Below, piece by piece: positions 54,801-63,023 of a DNA stretch of 64,000 bases. The notes beneath the pieces are model-generated. The model made no database searches and was not told the origin of the DNA. It saw only the letters and a program-made list of their open reading frames with translations. Both the position numbers and the translations under genes were made by a program. Source of the DNA: Streptomyces sp. GQFP (GTDB lineage: Bacteria > Actinomycetota > Actinomycetes > Streptomycetales > Streptomycetaceae); the NCBI RefSeq assembly GCF_021545335.1, contig NZ_CP089312.1:4960001-5024000 (forward strand), in the 5' to 3' direction. The stretch's first letter is position 1; each line of letters begins with the position of its first letter.

Positions 54801-56415
54801 CCGACCCCAGTTTCTCCAACTGGCGCTCGGCGTGCCGAAGCGCACCCTCGCGCCGCCCCGGTACCCGGCGCCTCAACTCGACGACCACCGGCCCGAGTTC
54901 ACGGGCGTCGGCGCTCTCGCCGAGGCTCGTCCACTGGTGGTGGGCCCGGTCGACGGCCGCCTCGACGGCGGGCGCGTCCGGAGCCTGCCCGGCGCTGAGC
55001 CGCGTCCCGGCGACAGCCAGCCAGGCCCGGCAACTCCGGGCCGGATCCCCGGCGAACATGGCGAGATCGGCCCGGACCTCGGTCCAGTGCAGCGCCTCTT
55101 CGGAGGCGGCACCGTGAGACAGATAGGCGGCCTGCTCCCACTGCGCGGCAAGCGCATCGGCGTCACCGTGACGACCGGCTTGAACGGCGGAGGTGATGAA
55201 GGTGTGGGGGTCACTGTCCGGCTCGCGGGGCACCTTGTCGCTCTGGGCCGGCGCGTTTTCGGCTGCGACGAACATGTCCAGCTCGTGCGGCGCCTTTTCG
55301 GCTCCGGCCAGTGCCTTGTCACCTCGGCCCGGCACCTTCTCGGCCCGGCCCGCTGCGGCTTCGCCGTGGCCCGGCACCTTGACACCACGGCCCGCTGCGG
55401 CTTCGCCTCGGCCCGGTGCCGTTTCGGGGCCGGCCAGCGCCTCCGGCCTGCCTGGCACCTCAGCGGCCCCGGCCAGCACCTCCGGCCTGCCCGGCGCCTC
55501 AGCGGCTCCGGTCAGCGCCTTCAGTCCGTCCGGGATCTGATCGGCTCCGGTGGATGTCTTTTTGGCTCCGGCCGACAGCTCAGTGGCTGCGGCTGGTACC
55601 TGCAGCCCCTGCGGTGCTCCTTCAGCTCCGGCCCGCCTCTCCAGCCCGTCCGGCGTTTGAGGACGAGCGTGTTCAGCGCGTTCTGGGGGTCTGGGGGCGA
55701 AGCCCCCAGGTACGGATGGGACGGGTAGGGGCGGCGGGGGCGAGAAAACTCCCCCGTTCACCCCCGCGTCCCACGCCAGCACCACATCCCCAAGAGCCGC
55801 CCCCTCCGACGACAACCGCCCCAGCGCCTGCTGATGCAACTGCCCCGCATCCGGCCGATACCCGCTCCGCAGAATCGTCGCGACCGTCCGCATGTACGCC
55901 GGCACAGCCACCACCCGCCGCCCCGGCGGCGGAGCCACCCGCCCGTACACACTCACGCCCCGCCCCACCTCGAACGGCCGCCCAGTGACGTACTGCCACG
56001 CGGCAGCATCGGCATGCAGGTCGAGGAAGAGAGTCGTCGTGCCCGGGGCGCGCAGCCGCAGCTCCTCCCCGATCCAGTGCCACGGAAACCCGGTGTAGCG
56101 AACCGTCGCGGGCGTCGTACGCGCCAGCGCGAGATGCGGAAGGTGCTGCTTGCGGTCGAGCTGGAGCTGACCGGTGAGGTAGATGGTGAGGGGACCAGGG
56201 GCCACCGCAGCCGCCCGCAGCCGGGTCAGGACGGCCTGCGGCTCCAGCGGGTCGGCGAGTTCGACGACGTTCGCGGTGTCGGTGCCGGACAGCACGGCGG
56301 GGGAGACGGCGGCAAGAACCGGCAGTACGGACGCCGCGTCCACGAGACAGCCCTTGCCCATGGGCGAGGCGGCAAGCAGAAAAGCGGTTCCGGTGGTTCC
56401 TGTGGTTCCAGCCAT
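54781..56415 (-). CDS. Hypothetical protein interrupted by an in-frame repeat element
   Basis: A 544-residue protein I do not recognise. Residues 1-215 look folded (alternating strands and helices: TAFLLAASPMGKGCLVDA; GPLTIYLTGQLQLDRKQHLPHLAL; TTLFLDLHADAAAWQYVTGRPF). Residues about 222-400 are low complexity: first the translated repeat element (about 222-260), then degenerate AAEAPGRPEVLAG / GRGEAAAGRG units. The last 140 residues are again folded and helical (SAVQAGRHGDADALAAQWEQAA; RADLAMFAGDPARSCRAWLAVAGTRL). I expect the two folded parts to be one original protein split by repeat growth. ATG 56415 is tentative. Confidence 0.7.
   Translation of the reverse strand: MAGTTGTTGTAFLLAASPMGKGCLVDAASVLPVLAAVSPAVLSGTDTANVVELADPLEPQAVLTRLRAAAVAPGPLTIYLTGQLQLDRKQHLPHLALARTTPATVRYTGFPWHWIGEELRLRAPGTTTLFLDLHADAAAWQYVTGRPFEVGRGVSVYGRVAPPPGRRVVAVPAYMRTVATILRSGYRPDAGQLHQQALGRLSSEGAALGDVVLAWDAGVNGGVFSPPPPLPVPSVPGGFAPRPPERAEHARPQTPDGLERRAGAEGAPQGLQVPAAATELSAGAKKTSTGADQIPDGLKALTGAAEAPGRPEVLAGAAEVPGRPEALAGPETAPGRGEAAAGRGVKVPGHGEAAAGRAEKVPGRGDKALAGAEKAPHELDMFVAAENAPAQSDKVPREPDSDPHTFITSAVQAGRHGDADALAAQWEQAAYLSHGAASEEALHWTEVRADLAMFAGDPARSCRAWLAVAGTRLSAGQAPDAPAVEAAVDRAHHQWTSLGESADARELGPVVVELRRRVPGRREGALRHAERQLEKLGSAQRVPG
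55260..55560 (-). repeat. Degenerate GC-rich tandem repeats in the hypothetical gene
   Basis: Units such as CCGGCCAGCACCTCCGGCCTGCC and CGGCCCGCTGCGGCTTCGCC recur with decay and code for the PGRPEVLAGAAE and PGRGEAAAGR families of repeats. They directly follow the inserted interspersed element. Confidence 0.7.
55641..55750. repeat. Second type of interspersed Streptomyces element, inside a coding region
   Basis: CCAGCCCGTCCGGCGTTTGA, then GGACGAGC, GGGGTCTGGGGGCGAAGCCC and finally GGGGCGGCGGGGGCGA form the element most commonly seen between streptomycete genes. Here it lies within the gene at 54781-56415, translated in frame as the FSPPPPLPVPSVPGGFAP to PDGLERR stretch. Confidence 0.8.
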
Positions 56416-56510
56416 GGGCCCGTCCCTCCCCTCACAACCCGCACGACACTCACGTACCCAAGCAGCACCGTAACCGGTGCGACTGCGAAGGGGGATTGCC
56501 GGGAGGACTA

Positions 56511-57698
56511 TCACCCTCTTTGGTCGGCTTGTACGGCCCGCACCGCGAACACCGTGGTGTCGTCGGCGAGATGACCACCGCAGTGCCGCAGCGTGCCGTC
56601 CCGTACGAACGCCACGAGGTGCAGCGGCTCGGCGGTGCGCGGATCGTCGGCGACGGCCTCGGCGACGCGTTCGCGCAGCGGGAAGAAGACCCCGTCGGCG
56701 TCCCGGGCCTCGGTGACACCGTCGGTGACGAGGAGCAGGGTCTCCCCGACGGCCAGCGGCACCCGCGCCACGGACGGCAGCGCGTCGCCACCGAGCGTCA
56801 ACTCGCTGAGCCCGAGCGGGAGTCCGTCCCCCGGCGGCAGACTCCGTACCCCATCGGAGGACACGATCAGGGAGGGCTCGTGCCCGAAGTTGACGACCTC
56901 GACGACGAACCCGGCACTCCCTGGGCGCTCCTCGGGGAAACCGATGAGCACGGCCGTCGCGAACCGGTCCCCCTCGTCACGCCCCACGGCCGCCCGGTAG
57001 CGGACGTGCCGCAGCATCCGTACCTCCAGCCGTTCCGCGACGGTCGCGAGCGCCGGTTCGTGGTACCCGGCCTCCCGGAAGGTGCCGAGGAGGGCCGCCG
57101 CCGCCTCGACCGCGCCGAGCCCCTTGCCCTGGACGTCGCCGATGAGGACCCGGGTGCCGTGCGGGCCAGGCTGGATGTCGTAGAGGTCGCCGCCGACCCG
57201 GGCGACGGCGTCGGCGGCCAGGTACACCGCCGCGTGGTCGAGGCCGCCCCAGCCCGGCGGCAGCGGGCGCAGCACCGTACGGCGGGTGGTCTCGGCGACG
57301 TCCCGCATGTGCAGCATGCGCCGCTGACCGCGCACCCGGACCGCGCAGGCGAGGACGGCCAGGACCCCGCCGAGGGCGACGAGGATGAAGTCGGGCAGCC
57401 CGGTCTGGTACTGGTGCGGCCAGGCGCCGTCGACGAAGACGTAGGTGGCGAGGGAGAGGGCCGCGAAGACGGACGTGCCGATCACTCCGCACAGCGCGGC
57501 GGCGATCCCGGGCACCAGCACGATCCAGGAGATGATCCGGAACTCGCCGGTGGTGTTCCAGTCGAGGACCGCGATCCCGATGAGCAGCACCAGCGGCGGC
57601 ACCCAGCCGAGGCCGCGCCCGGCGGGGACGGGCGGGAGGGCGGGCCCCTCGTCCGTGCCCACCCTGCCCACCGGGCCCACCCGGCCCACCGGCTTCAT
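56511..57698 (-). CDS. Membrane-bound PP2C (SpoIIE-type) phosphatase
   Basis: A 395-residue phosphatase. About four hydrophobic segments lie between residues 32 and 117 (WVPPLVLLIGIAVLDW; IISWIVLVPGIAAALCGVIG; SVFAALSLATYVFVDG; FILVALGGVLAVLACAV). The PP2C/SpoIIE domain, about 160-390, has GGDLYDI, VLIGDVQGKG (metal Asp), LLLVTDGVTEARD and LADDTTVFAVRA. Such proteins dephosphorylate anti-anti-sigma factors and so activate alternative sigma factors. No sensor such as PAS or GAF is present, so the membrane part is probably the input. The family is very common in streptomycetes. Confidence 0.93.
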   Translation of the reverse strand: MKPVGRVGPVGRVGTDEGPALPPVPAGRGLGWVPPLVLLIGIAVLDWNTTGEFRIISWIVLVPGIAAALCGVIGTSVFAALSLATYVFVDGAWPHQYQTGLPDFILVALGGVLAVLACAVRVRGQRRMLHMRDVAETTRRTVLRPLPPGWGGLDHAAVYLAADAVARVGGDLYDIQPGPHGTRVLIGDVQGKGLGAVEAAAALLGTFREAGYHEPALATVAERLEVRMLRHVRYRAAVGRDEGDRFATAVLIGFPEERPGSAGFVVEVVNFGHEPSLIVSSDGVRSLPPGDGLPLGLSELTLGGDALPSVARVPLAVGETLLLVTDGVTEARDADGVFFPLRERVAEAVADDPRTAEPLHLVAFVRDGTLRHCGGHLADDTTVFAVRAVQADQRG

Positions 57699-57797
57699 GG
57701 AACTCAGCGAAACACGGCCGCCTCCCCCTGTCGACTTGCCAGCGGCCTTTCACAGGTGTGCTCTGGAGGGCGGGGGCGAGAAGAGAGGAGCACTCTC

Positions 57798-58211
57798 ATG
57801 GCTCACGCGACGCCCGGTTACCCGGACATCTTCAGCGCCCGGACCCACCAGGCCGTGAACCGGACGCTGCCCGTCCTGCTCGGGCTGGTCTACGGCTTCT
57901 GGGCCGCGGCCAACCGGCGCGACGGCGGTCCGATCACCGGCTGGAACGTCCTCTTCGGCTTTGTGACCGCTCTGGCGTTCGTGGTGGCGTTCATCGGCGT
58001 ACGGACGCTGGCGCCGCGTCTGAAGCGGGAGCTGCACGCGATGACGTGGGCCTCGTTCGCCGGGGTCGCGTTCGGGTTCCTGTACAGCCAGACCGGGGCG
58101 AGTGTGCTGCGGTCGACGGGGAACGCGCTGATGGTGGCCGGGTTCGTCCTCGCGGTGCTGTTCTACCGCTACTACACGCACGAGGACGCGGCCGGTCACA
58201 AGGTGGAATGA
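57798..58211 (+). CDS. Small four-span membrane protein, function unknown
   Basis: A 137-residue protein with four hydrophobic segments (PVLLGLVYGFWAAA, VLFGFVTALAFVVAFIGVRTLA, ASFAGVAFGFLYSQTG, GNALMVAGFVLAVLFYRYY) and a short His/Glu-rich end. ATG 57798 follows AGAGGAG. It is divergent from the PP2C phosphatase gene with about 100 bases between. No family is recognised with certainty. Confidence 0.8.
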   Translation: MAHATPGYPDIFSARTHQAVNRTLPVLLGLVYGFWAAANRRDGGPITGWNVLFGFVTALAFVVAFIGVRTLAPRLKRELHAMTWASFAGVAFGFLYSQTGASVLRSTGNALMVAGFVLAVLFYRYYTHEDAAGHKVE

Positions 58212-58221
58212 GCAACCAGTT

Positions 58222-58287
58222 CCAAGCCTCAAGAGCCTCAAGAGCCTCAAGAGCCTTAAGAGCCTTAAGCCTTAAGCCTCAAGCCTC
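58222..58287. repeat. Short tandem repeats between membrane and SH3 genes
   Basis: AAGAGCCTC / AAGAGCCTT units repeat with a 9-base period, degenerating to AAGCCTTAAGCCTC near 58265-58287. The array fills the spacer between two convergent genes and reaches the end of the SH3-protein gene. Confidence 0.8.
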
Positions 58288-58717
58288 AGCCGAAGGTGAC
58301 GTTCCAGCTGAAGCTCCACGTCCCGGAGAAGCTCCACTGACCGTCGTCGTCCTTCCACTCGGGGCACGGGTCGGTGCAACCGGGCACCGACCTGCCTCCG
58401 GTGTCGATGAAGGCGGCGCTGGCCCAGGCGTTGACGCCGGGCAGCCAGTACCAGTGCCGGTCGCCTTGCACGGTCTGTCCGACGACCGAGCACTCGACGT
58501 GGCCGTGGCTGCCCGGTGGGAGCTGCCCGACGACGGCCGAGTCGGTGGTCGGCTGCTTCCGCAGGTTCAGGTCACCGGCGGAGACGACGGTGCCCCGGAT
58601 TCGGGAGCCGTCCGCACCGGCCGGCGTGGCCGCCGTCGCCGTACCGACCGGCACAGCCAGGATTCCGCCGGTGAACAGGGCCGCGGTCAGGGTCCGCAGG
58701 GCCGGGGTGGTCCGCAT
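58286..58717 (-). CDS. Small secreted SH3-domain protein
   Basis: A 143-residue exported protein. Signal peptide to about 29 (VPVGTATAA). A bacterial SH3-type domain (about 42-105) shows SAGDLNLRKQPTTDSAVVGQLPPGS and ASAAFIDTGG with a cysteine pair. ATG 58717 follows a perfect AAGGAGGC. Bacterial SH3 domains bind cell-wall peptides or lie beside hydrolases; here no enzyme domain is attached, so it is a wall-binding or structural protein. Confidence 0.88.
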   Translation of the reverse strand: MRTTPALRTLTAALFTGGILAVPVGTATAATPAGADGSRIRGTVVSAGDLNLRKQPTTDSAVVGQLPPGSHGHVECSVVGQTVQGDRHWYWLPGVNAWASAAFIDTGGRSVPGCTDPCPEWKDDDGQWSFSGTWSFSWNVTFG

Positions 58718-58873
58718 GGTCCGCCTCCTTCTCCCCCCGCCTTCGCCCCAAAACCAGGAAACACCCGTTCGGGTGAACGCTCCACCGGAGGCTCCACCGC
58801 AGAGGCTTGTCCCGCACGCCCATATGCAGTCAACCGGCTCGCGTTTCCCGCCCCCGGGCCCTTGCCTGGGGGA

Positions 58874-59830
58874 GTGCCTCACCGTCTCCGGAGCGCCCTG
58901 TCGGCCGTCCTCATCGCCCTCGCGTGCCTGCTGCTGCCCTTCGGCGCGCTCTCGGCCTGGGCGGCGTACGGGCTCGCCGACACCGGCCGGTACGTCACCA
59001 CGATGGCGCCGCTCGCCGAGAACCCGTACGTCCAGGACGCCATCGCGGACAACCTCGGCGCCGGGATCGTGCACGCGATCGACGTCGGCCCCTTCGACGC
59101 CGGCCCGTTCGATGTCGGCGCGGGCCACTTCGTGCAGGACGCGGTGCACTCGTTCACCCGCACCGAGGCCTTCCGCGCGGCCTGGGACACGGCCAACCGC
59201 GCCACCCACGAGGCCGTCCTGCACGCCCTGCGCGACGACGACCCCAACACACAAAGCCCCTACGGCTCTTACGGCGGCGAGGGCGCCGTCACCATCGACC
59301 TCGCGCCGGTCACCGCCCAGGTCAAGCGCCAACTCACCGACGACCACGTGCCGTTGGCGAGCCACATTCCCATCGCGCACACCGAGGTCGCGGTGCTGCC
59401 CGCCCAGGATCTCGTACCGCTCCGGAAGGGTTTTCGCGTGCTCGAAGTCGCCGGTTTCTGGCTTCCGGTGACAGCCGGCGTCCTCGCCGTCACCGGTATC
59501 GCACTCGCCGTCCGCCGCCGCCGGGCGATCACGGCGACTGCCCTCGGGACAGCCCTCGGCGGGGCCCTGCTCGGCGTCGCGCTCGTGATCGTCCGCCGTC
59601 TCACCCTCTCCGACCTGCCGCCGGGCGTCTCCGCACCGGCCGCCGGCGCCGTCTACGACGCCCTGACGGCCACCCTCCGCACGGTCTCCTGGCTGCTCCT
59701 CGCCCTGGGCCTCGCCGTCGCCGTCGGCATGTGGGTCACCGACCGGTACGGCCGCGCCGGGCGACTGCGGCGAGCGTCCGCAGCGCCCGTGCCAGCTCCG
59801 GTTCCGGAGCCGACGCGAGTCCGAGCCTGA
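58874..59830 (+). CDS. Hypothetical membrane protein
   Basis: A 318-residue protein with a membrane segment at 8-28 (AVLIALACLLLPFGALSAWAAYG) followed by a soluble, probably extracytoplasmic region (residues about 32-190) and three membrane segments near the C-terminus (WLPVTAGVLAVTGIALAV; ALGTALGGALLGVALVIV; VSWLLLALGLAVAVGMW). The soluble part has RYVTTMAPLAENPYVQDAIADNL, seen in a family of actinobacterial membrane proteins of unknown role. GTG 58874 with GGGGGA upstream. Its 3' end overlaps the convergent MocR gene by 95 bases. Confidence 0.8.
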   Translation: MPHRLRSALSAVLIALACLLLPFGALSAWAAYGLADTGRYVTTMAPLAENPYVQDAIADNLGAGIVHAIDVGPFDAGPFDVGAGHFVQDAVHSFTRTEAFRAAWDTANRATHEAVLHALRDDDPNTQSPYGSYGGEGAVTIDLAPVTAQVKRQLTDDHVPLASHIPIAHTEVAVLPAQDLVPLRKGFRVLEVAGFWLPVTAGVLAVTGIALAVRRRRAITATALGTALGGALLGVALVIVRRLTLSDLPPGVSAPAAGAVYDALTATLRTVSWLLLALGLAVAVGMWVTDRYGRAGRLRRASAAPVPAPVPEPTRVRA

Positions 59831-61094
59831 CGGCGTCCGGCGCCCGCTGCGGCCCCACGGCGAAGGCGTCCCCCGGCGTGACGGCGATCCCGTGCGCCGC
59901 GACGGCGGCCGTGAAGGTGTCCGCCCGCCAGGACGCGGGCAACTCCCACCAGGCGTAGTAGGCGTACGGATCGGACCGCACGGCCGCCCCGAACTCCGCC
60001 AACTCCCGTGCCAGCAGCCGCTGTCGACGCGCCGCGTCCACCCGCTTGGCGGCCACGAGCCGCGCCACGGTCCCGTCCTCGACCCACCGCACACCCGCCT
60101 CCAGCGCGAACCGCCCCGCGCTCCACCCACCCGACCGCACGGCCGCCGCGACGGCTTCCGCCCGGCCCGGCGGTACGACGAGAAAGCCCACGGTGAGCCC
60201 GGGCGCGACCCGCTTGGACAACCCGTCGACGACATGGGCCAGTTCGGGGAGGTGAGCGGCGAGGGGCTCCCCTACCTCCCTGTCGGTGAGGAACGACCAG
60301 ATCCGGTCCTCCACCACCGGCAACCCCAACTCCCATACCACACGAGCGAGTTCACGCTTCCTCCCCTCACCCATGGTCACCGACGTCGGGTTGTGCAGCG
60401 TCGGCTGGACGTACAGCGCGGACAGGGGAGCGCCGCGGTGGGCGGCGGCGACGGCGTCGGGGCGCACGCCGTCCTGGTCCATGGCCAGCGGCACCAGGAC
60501 GATGCCGAGGCGGGCGGCGATCTCCTTGACCAGCGGGTACGTCAGCGCCTCGACGCCGACCCGGCCGCCCGGCCGGACCAGGGAGGCGAGGGTGGCGGCG
60601 ATCGCCTGCCGGGCGTTGCCCGCGAAGAGGACGCCGTCGGGGTCGGGCCGCCAGCCCGGGGTGGCGAGCAGCTTGGCGACCGCCGCCCGGGCCTCGGGGG
60701 TGCCGTCGGCGGGCGCCGGGCGCAGCGCCTCCGTCAGCACATCGGGCCGCAGCAGGGGCGCGAGCGCCGGGGCGAGCAGCTCCGACTGGCCGGGCGCGGA
60801 AGGGTAGTTCAGCTCCAGGTTGACCCTCGGGGCCATGGCGGCGGCCACCGGCTCGGCGAGCGCGCGCCCGTTCGGCGCGGGTGGCGCCGCCCGGACGAAC
60901 GTGCCGCGTCCGACCTCGCCGACGACCAGTCCACGCCGTACGAGTTCGCCGTACACCCGCCCGGCCGTCGACCCGGCGATCCCGCGCCGCCGAGCGAACG
61001 CCCGCTGCGGAGGCAGCCGTTCACCGGGCCGGAGGCGTCCGCTGGCGATGTCGTCGGCTATGCGGTCGGCGAGACGCCGGTAGTCGTCGTCCAT
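59736..61094 (-). CDS. MocR-type GntR regulator with aminotransferase domain
   Basis: A 452-residue chimera: a GntR winged helix (about 1-75, RLADRIADDIASGRLRPGERLPPQRAFARRRGI) and a fold-type I PLP aminotransferase domain (about 95-450) with SALYVQPTLHNPTSVTMG, VVEDRIWSFL and the PLP lysine in LSKRVAPG. MocR proteins sense PLP or an amino-acid derivative and usually control a divergent gene, here the alpha/beta hydrolase, through direct repeats. ATG 61094 is used. The aminotransferase residues look intact. Confidence 0.92.
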   Translation of the reverse strand: MDDDYRRLADRIADDIASGRLRPGERLPPQRAFARRRGIAGSTAGRVYGELVRRGLVVGEVGRGTFVRAAPPAPNGRALAEPVAAAMAPRVNLELNYPSAPGQSELLAPALAPLLRPDVLTEALRPAPADGTPEARAAVAKLLATPGWRPDPDGVLFAGNARQAIAATLASLVRPGGRVGVEALTYPLVKEIAARLGIVLVPLAMDQDGVRPDAVAAAHRGAPLSALYVQPTLHNPTSVTMGEGRKRELARVVWELGLPVVEDRIWSFLTDREVGEPLAAHLPELAHVVDGLSKRVAPGLTVGFLVVPPGRAEAVAAAVRSGGWSAGRFALEAGVRWVEDGTVARLVAAKRVDAARRQRLLARELAEFGAAVRSDPYAYYAWWELPASWRADTFTAAVAAHGIAVTPGDAFAVGPQRAPDAVRLGLASAPEPELARALRTLAAVARRGRTGR

Positions 61095-61134
61095 CAAGTA
61101 CCCCCGTACAGAAGCGAATTGCCGTCCCGGCGGA

Positions 61135-61168
61135 ATTGCACCGAGAGCAAAGATCTTATTGCACCGAG
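61135..61168. promoter_or_regulatory. MocR-type direct repeats between divergent genes
   Basis: ATTGCACCGAG occurs at 61135-61145 and 61158-61168, perfect copies 23 bases apart, about two helical turns. MocR regulators are known to bind such direct repeats. They lie in the 101-base gap between the MocR and hydrolase starts, and the position suits control of both. Confidence 0.8.
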
Positions 61169-61195
61169 GAGTTGAGTCGATCTAGGGTTGCCCAC

Positions 61196-61987
61196 ATGAC
61201 CCCACTTACCCCTCTTACGCCTAATACGCCCCTTACCCCTCTTACCCCTCTTGTGCTGATTCATGGCCATCCCTTCGACCGCACGATGTGGACCCCGCAG
61301 ATCGAGGAGTTCTCGGCCACCCGCCAGGTCATCACCCCCGACCTGCGCGGTTACGGCACCTCCCCGCTCACCCCCGACGCCGTCACCCCGCTCTCGCGGT
61401 TCGCGCAGGACATCGAGGCGCTGCTCGACGAGGCGAAGGTCGAGTCGTGTGTGCTCGGCGGGCTGTCGATGGGCGGCCAGATCGTCATGGAGTGCTGTGC
61501 CCGGTTCCCGGAGCGTGTCCGGGGTGTGGTCCTCGCCGACACCTTCCCCGCACCCGAGACCCCGGAGGGGCACGCGGCCCGCAACGCGATGGCGGACCGG
61601 CTGCTCGACGAGGGCATGGGCGGGTACGCCGACGAGGTGCTGGAGAAGATGGTGGCGCCGTACGCCGACGCGGGCGTCAAGGCCCACGTCCACCGCATGA
61701 TGACGGCCACGGACCCCCGGGGCGCGGCGGCGGCACTCCGGGGCCGGGCCCTGCGCCCCGACTACCGCCCCCTGCTGACCCGGCTCACCGTCCCGGCCCT
61801 GGTCGTCGTGGGCGCCGACGACGAGTTCACCCCGGTCGCCGAGGCCGAGGCCATGCACGCGGCGCTCCCCGACTCCACGCTCCAGGTGATCGAACGCTCG
61901 GCCCACATGCCCAACCTGGAACGCCCGGCGCAGTTCAACAGGACCCTCGCCGACTTCCTGGCGGCGCGCATCGACACGGCCGCCTGA
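61196..61987 (+). CDS. Alpha/beta-hydrolase with repetitive N-terminus
   Basis: A 263-residue alpha/beta-fold hydrolase. The oxyanion region is LIHGHPFDRTMW, the nucleophile elbow GLSMGGQ (Ser about 90), the acid near VVVGADDEFTP and the histidine in RSAHMPNLERP. Before this come 19 residues MTPLTPLTPNTPLTPLTPL, encoded by tandem ACCCCTCTT units, an odd extension not expected in the family. A TAGGGT box close before the ATG suggests a leaderless message. It is the likely target of the divergent MocR regulator. Substrate unknown. Confidence 0.88.
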   Translation: MTPLTPLTPNTPLTPLTPLVLIHGHPFDRTMWTPQIEEFSATRQVITPDLRGYGTSPLTPDAVTPLSRFAQDIEALLDEAKVESCVLGGLSMGGQIVMECCARFPERVRGVVLADTFPAPETPEGHAARNAMADRLLDEGMGGYADEVLEKMVAPYADAGVKAHVHRMMTATDPRGAAAALRGRALRPDYRPLLTRLTVPALVVVGADDEFTPVAEAEAMHAALPDSTLQVIERSAHMPNLERPAQFNRTLADFLAARIDTAA

Positions 61988-62015
61988 GCCTCGCGGGCCC
62001 CCGTATCGTCGAGCC

Positions 62016-62993
62016 GTGGGACTACGGGGTGGCTGGGCGACGGCGGCGGTCTGGACTGTGGGCGCCGGGTTCGGTGCGGTCAGTGTCGTCGTCGTGTGCC
62101 GGGCCGTCGACGCCGATGCCGTGACCCCCGTACCGCAACTGCTCGCCTTCCTGCCCTGGCTGCTCGCCCCCACCGCCGCCGGCCTGCTCCTCGCGCTGTT
62201 CGCGCGCTGGCGGGCCGGGATGGTGTGGGGCGCGGTGCTGCTGGCGGTCACGGGGTGGTTCACCCAGCCGTACGGGACGGGGAGCGAGCCCGGTGGGGCG
62301 GTCGTCGCCGAGGTGCGGGTGCTGACGGCCAACGTGGAGTTCGGGGAGGGCACCGGCGCGCTGATCCCGGTCGTGCGGCGGGAGCGGCCCGACCTCGTGT
62401 TCGTCGAGGAGTGCGAGTACCACTGCGAGGACGCTCTCGCGACCGCCTTCGACGGTGTCTATCCCTACCGGGAGGCCGTCCCGGGGGCCGGTTCCGAGGG
62501 TTCCGTCATCCTCAGCCGCTTTCCGCTGGAGGGTACGGACGGCATTCGGGGCAGCACGATGGGCATGCCCGGTGCGGTCGCCGACTTGGGCAGCGGTCAC
62601 TCCGTACGGGTCCAGCTCGCCCACCCGATGCCGCCGATCCCCGGCCAAGTAGGCCTCTGGCGAAAGGAGTTGGGGGCTCTTCACGACTTCGCCGCAGAGA
62701 ACCCCACCCATACGCCCACCATCCTCGCCGGCGACTTCAACGCCTCCCAGGACCACGCCGCCTTCCGCCGCCTGCTCGACACGGGACTGCGCGACTCCGC
62801 CCGGCTGGCCGGGGCCGCCCGTACGCCGAGCTGGCCCTCCCGTACCGCGCCGACGGCCGGCGCGCAGATCGACCATGTGCTCGTCTCCGGGGAGTTCTCG
62901 GCGAGCGGCGCCCGTTTCCTCGGCATCGCCGACAGCGATCACCGCGCGCTGGTCGTCGACCTGGCCCTCCACCAGCGCGAACGAGCCCGGTGA
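62016..62993 (+). CDS. Membrane-anchored endonuclease/exonuclease/phosphatase-family protein
   Basis: A 325-residue protein. Three N-terminal hydrophobic segments (about 8-28, 41-62, 68-84) precede an EEP domain of the DNase I/sphingomyelinase fold, about 100-320, with VLTANVEFGEG, VFVEECEYH, ILAGDFNAS (catalytic Asp/Asn), QIDHVLVSG and DSDHRALVVDL. The catalytic domain should face outside. Related streptomycete proteins are annotated as membrane EEP enzymes; target may be DNA, lipid or phosphoester. GTG 62016, probably leaderless (TATCGT upstream). Confidence 0.88.
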   Translation: MGLRGGWATAAVWTVGAGFGAVSVVVVCRAVDADAVTPVPQLLAFLPWLLAPTAAGLLLALFARWRAGMVWGAVLLAVTGWFTQPYGTGSEPGGAVVAEVRVLTANVEFGEGTGALIPVVRRERPDLVFVEECEYHCEDALATAFDGVYPYREAVPGAGSEGSVILSRFPLEGTDGIRGSTMGMPGAVADLGSGHSVRVQLAHPMPPIPGQVGLWRKELGALHDFAAENPTHTPTILAGDFNASQDHAAFRRLLDTGLRDSARLAGAARTPSWPSRTAPTAGAQIDHVLVSGEFSASGARFLGIADSDHRALVVDLALHQRERAR

Positions 62994-63023
62994 GAGTTCA
63001 CGGCCCGCGGCGATAATGGGCCC

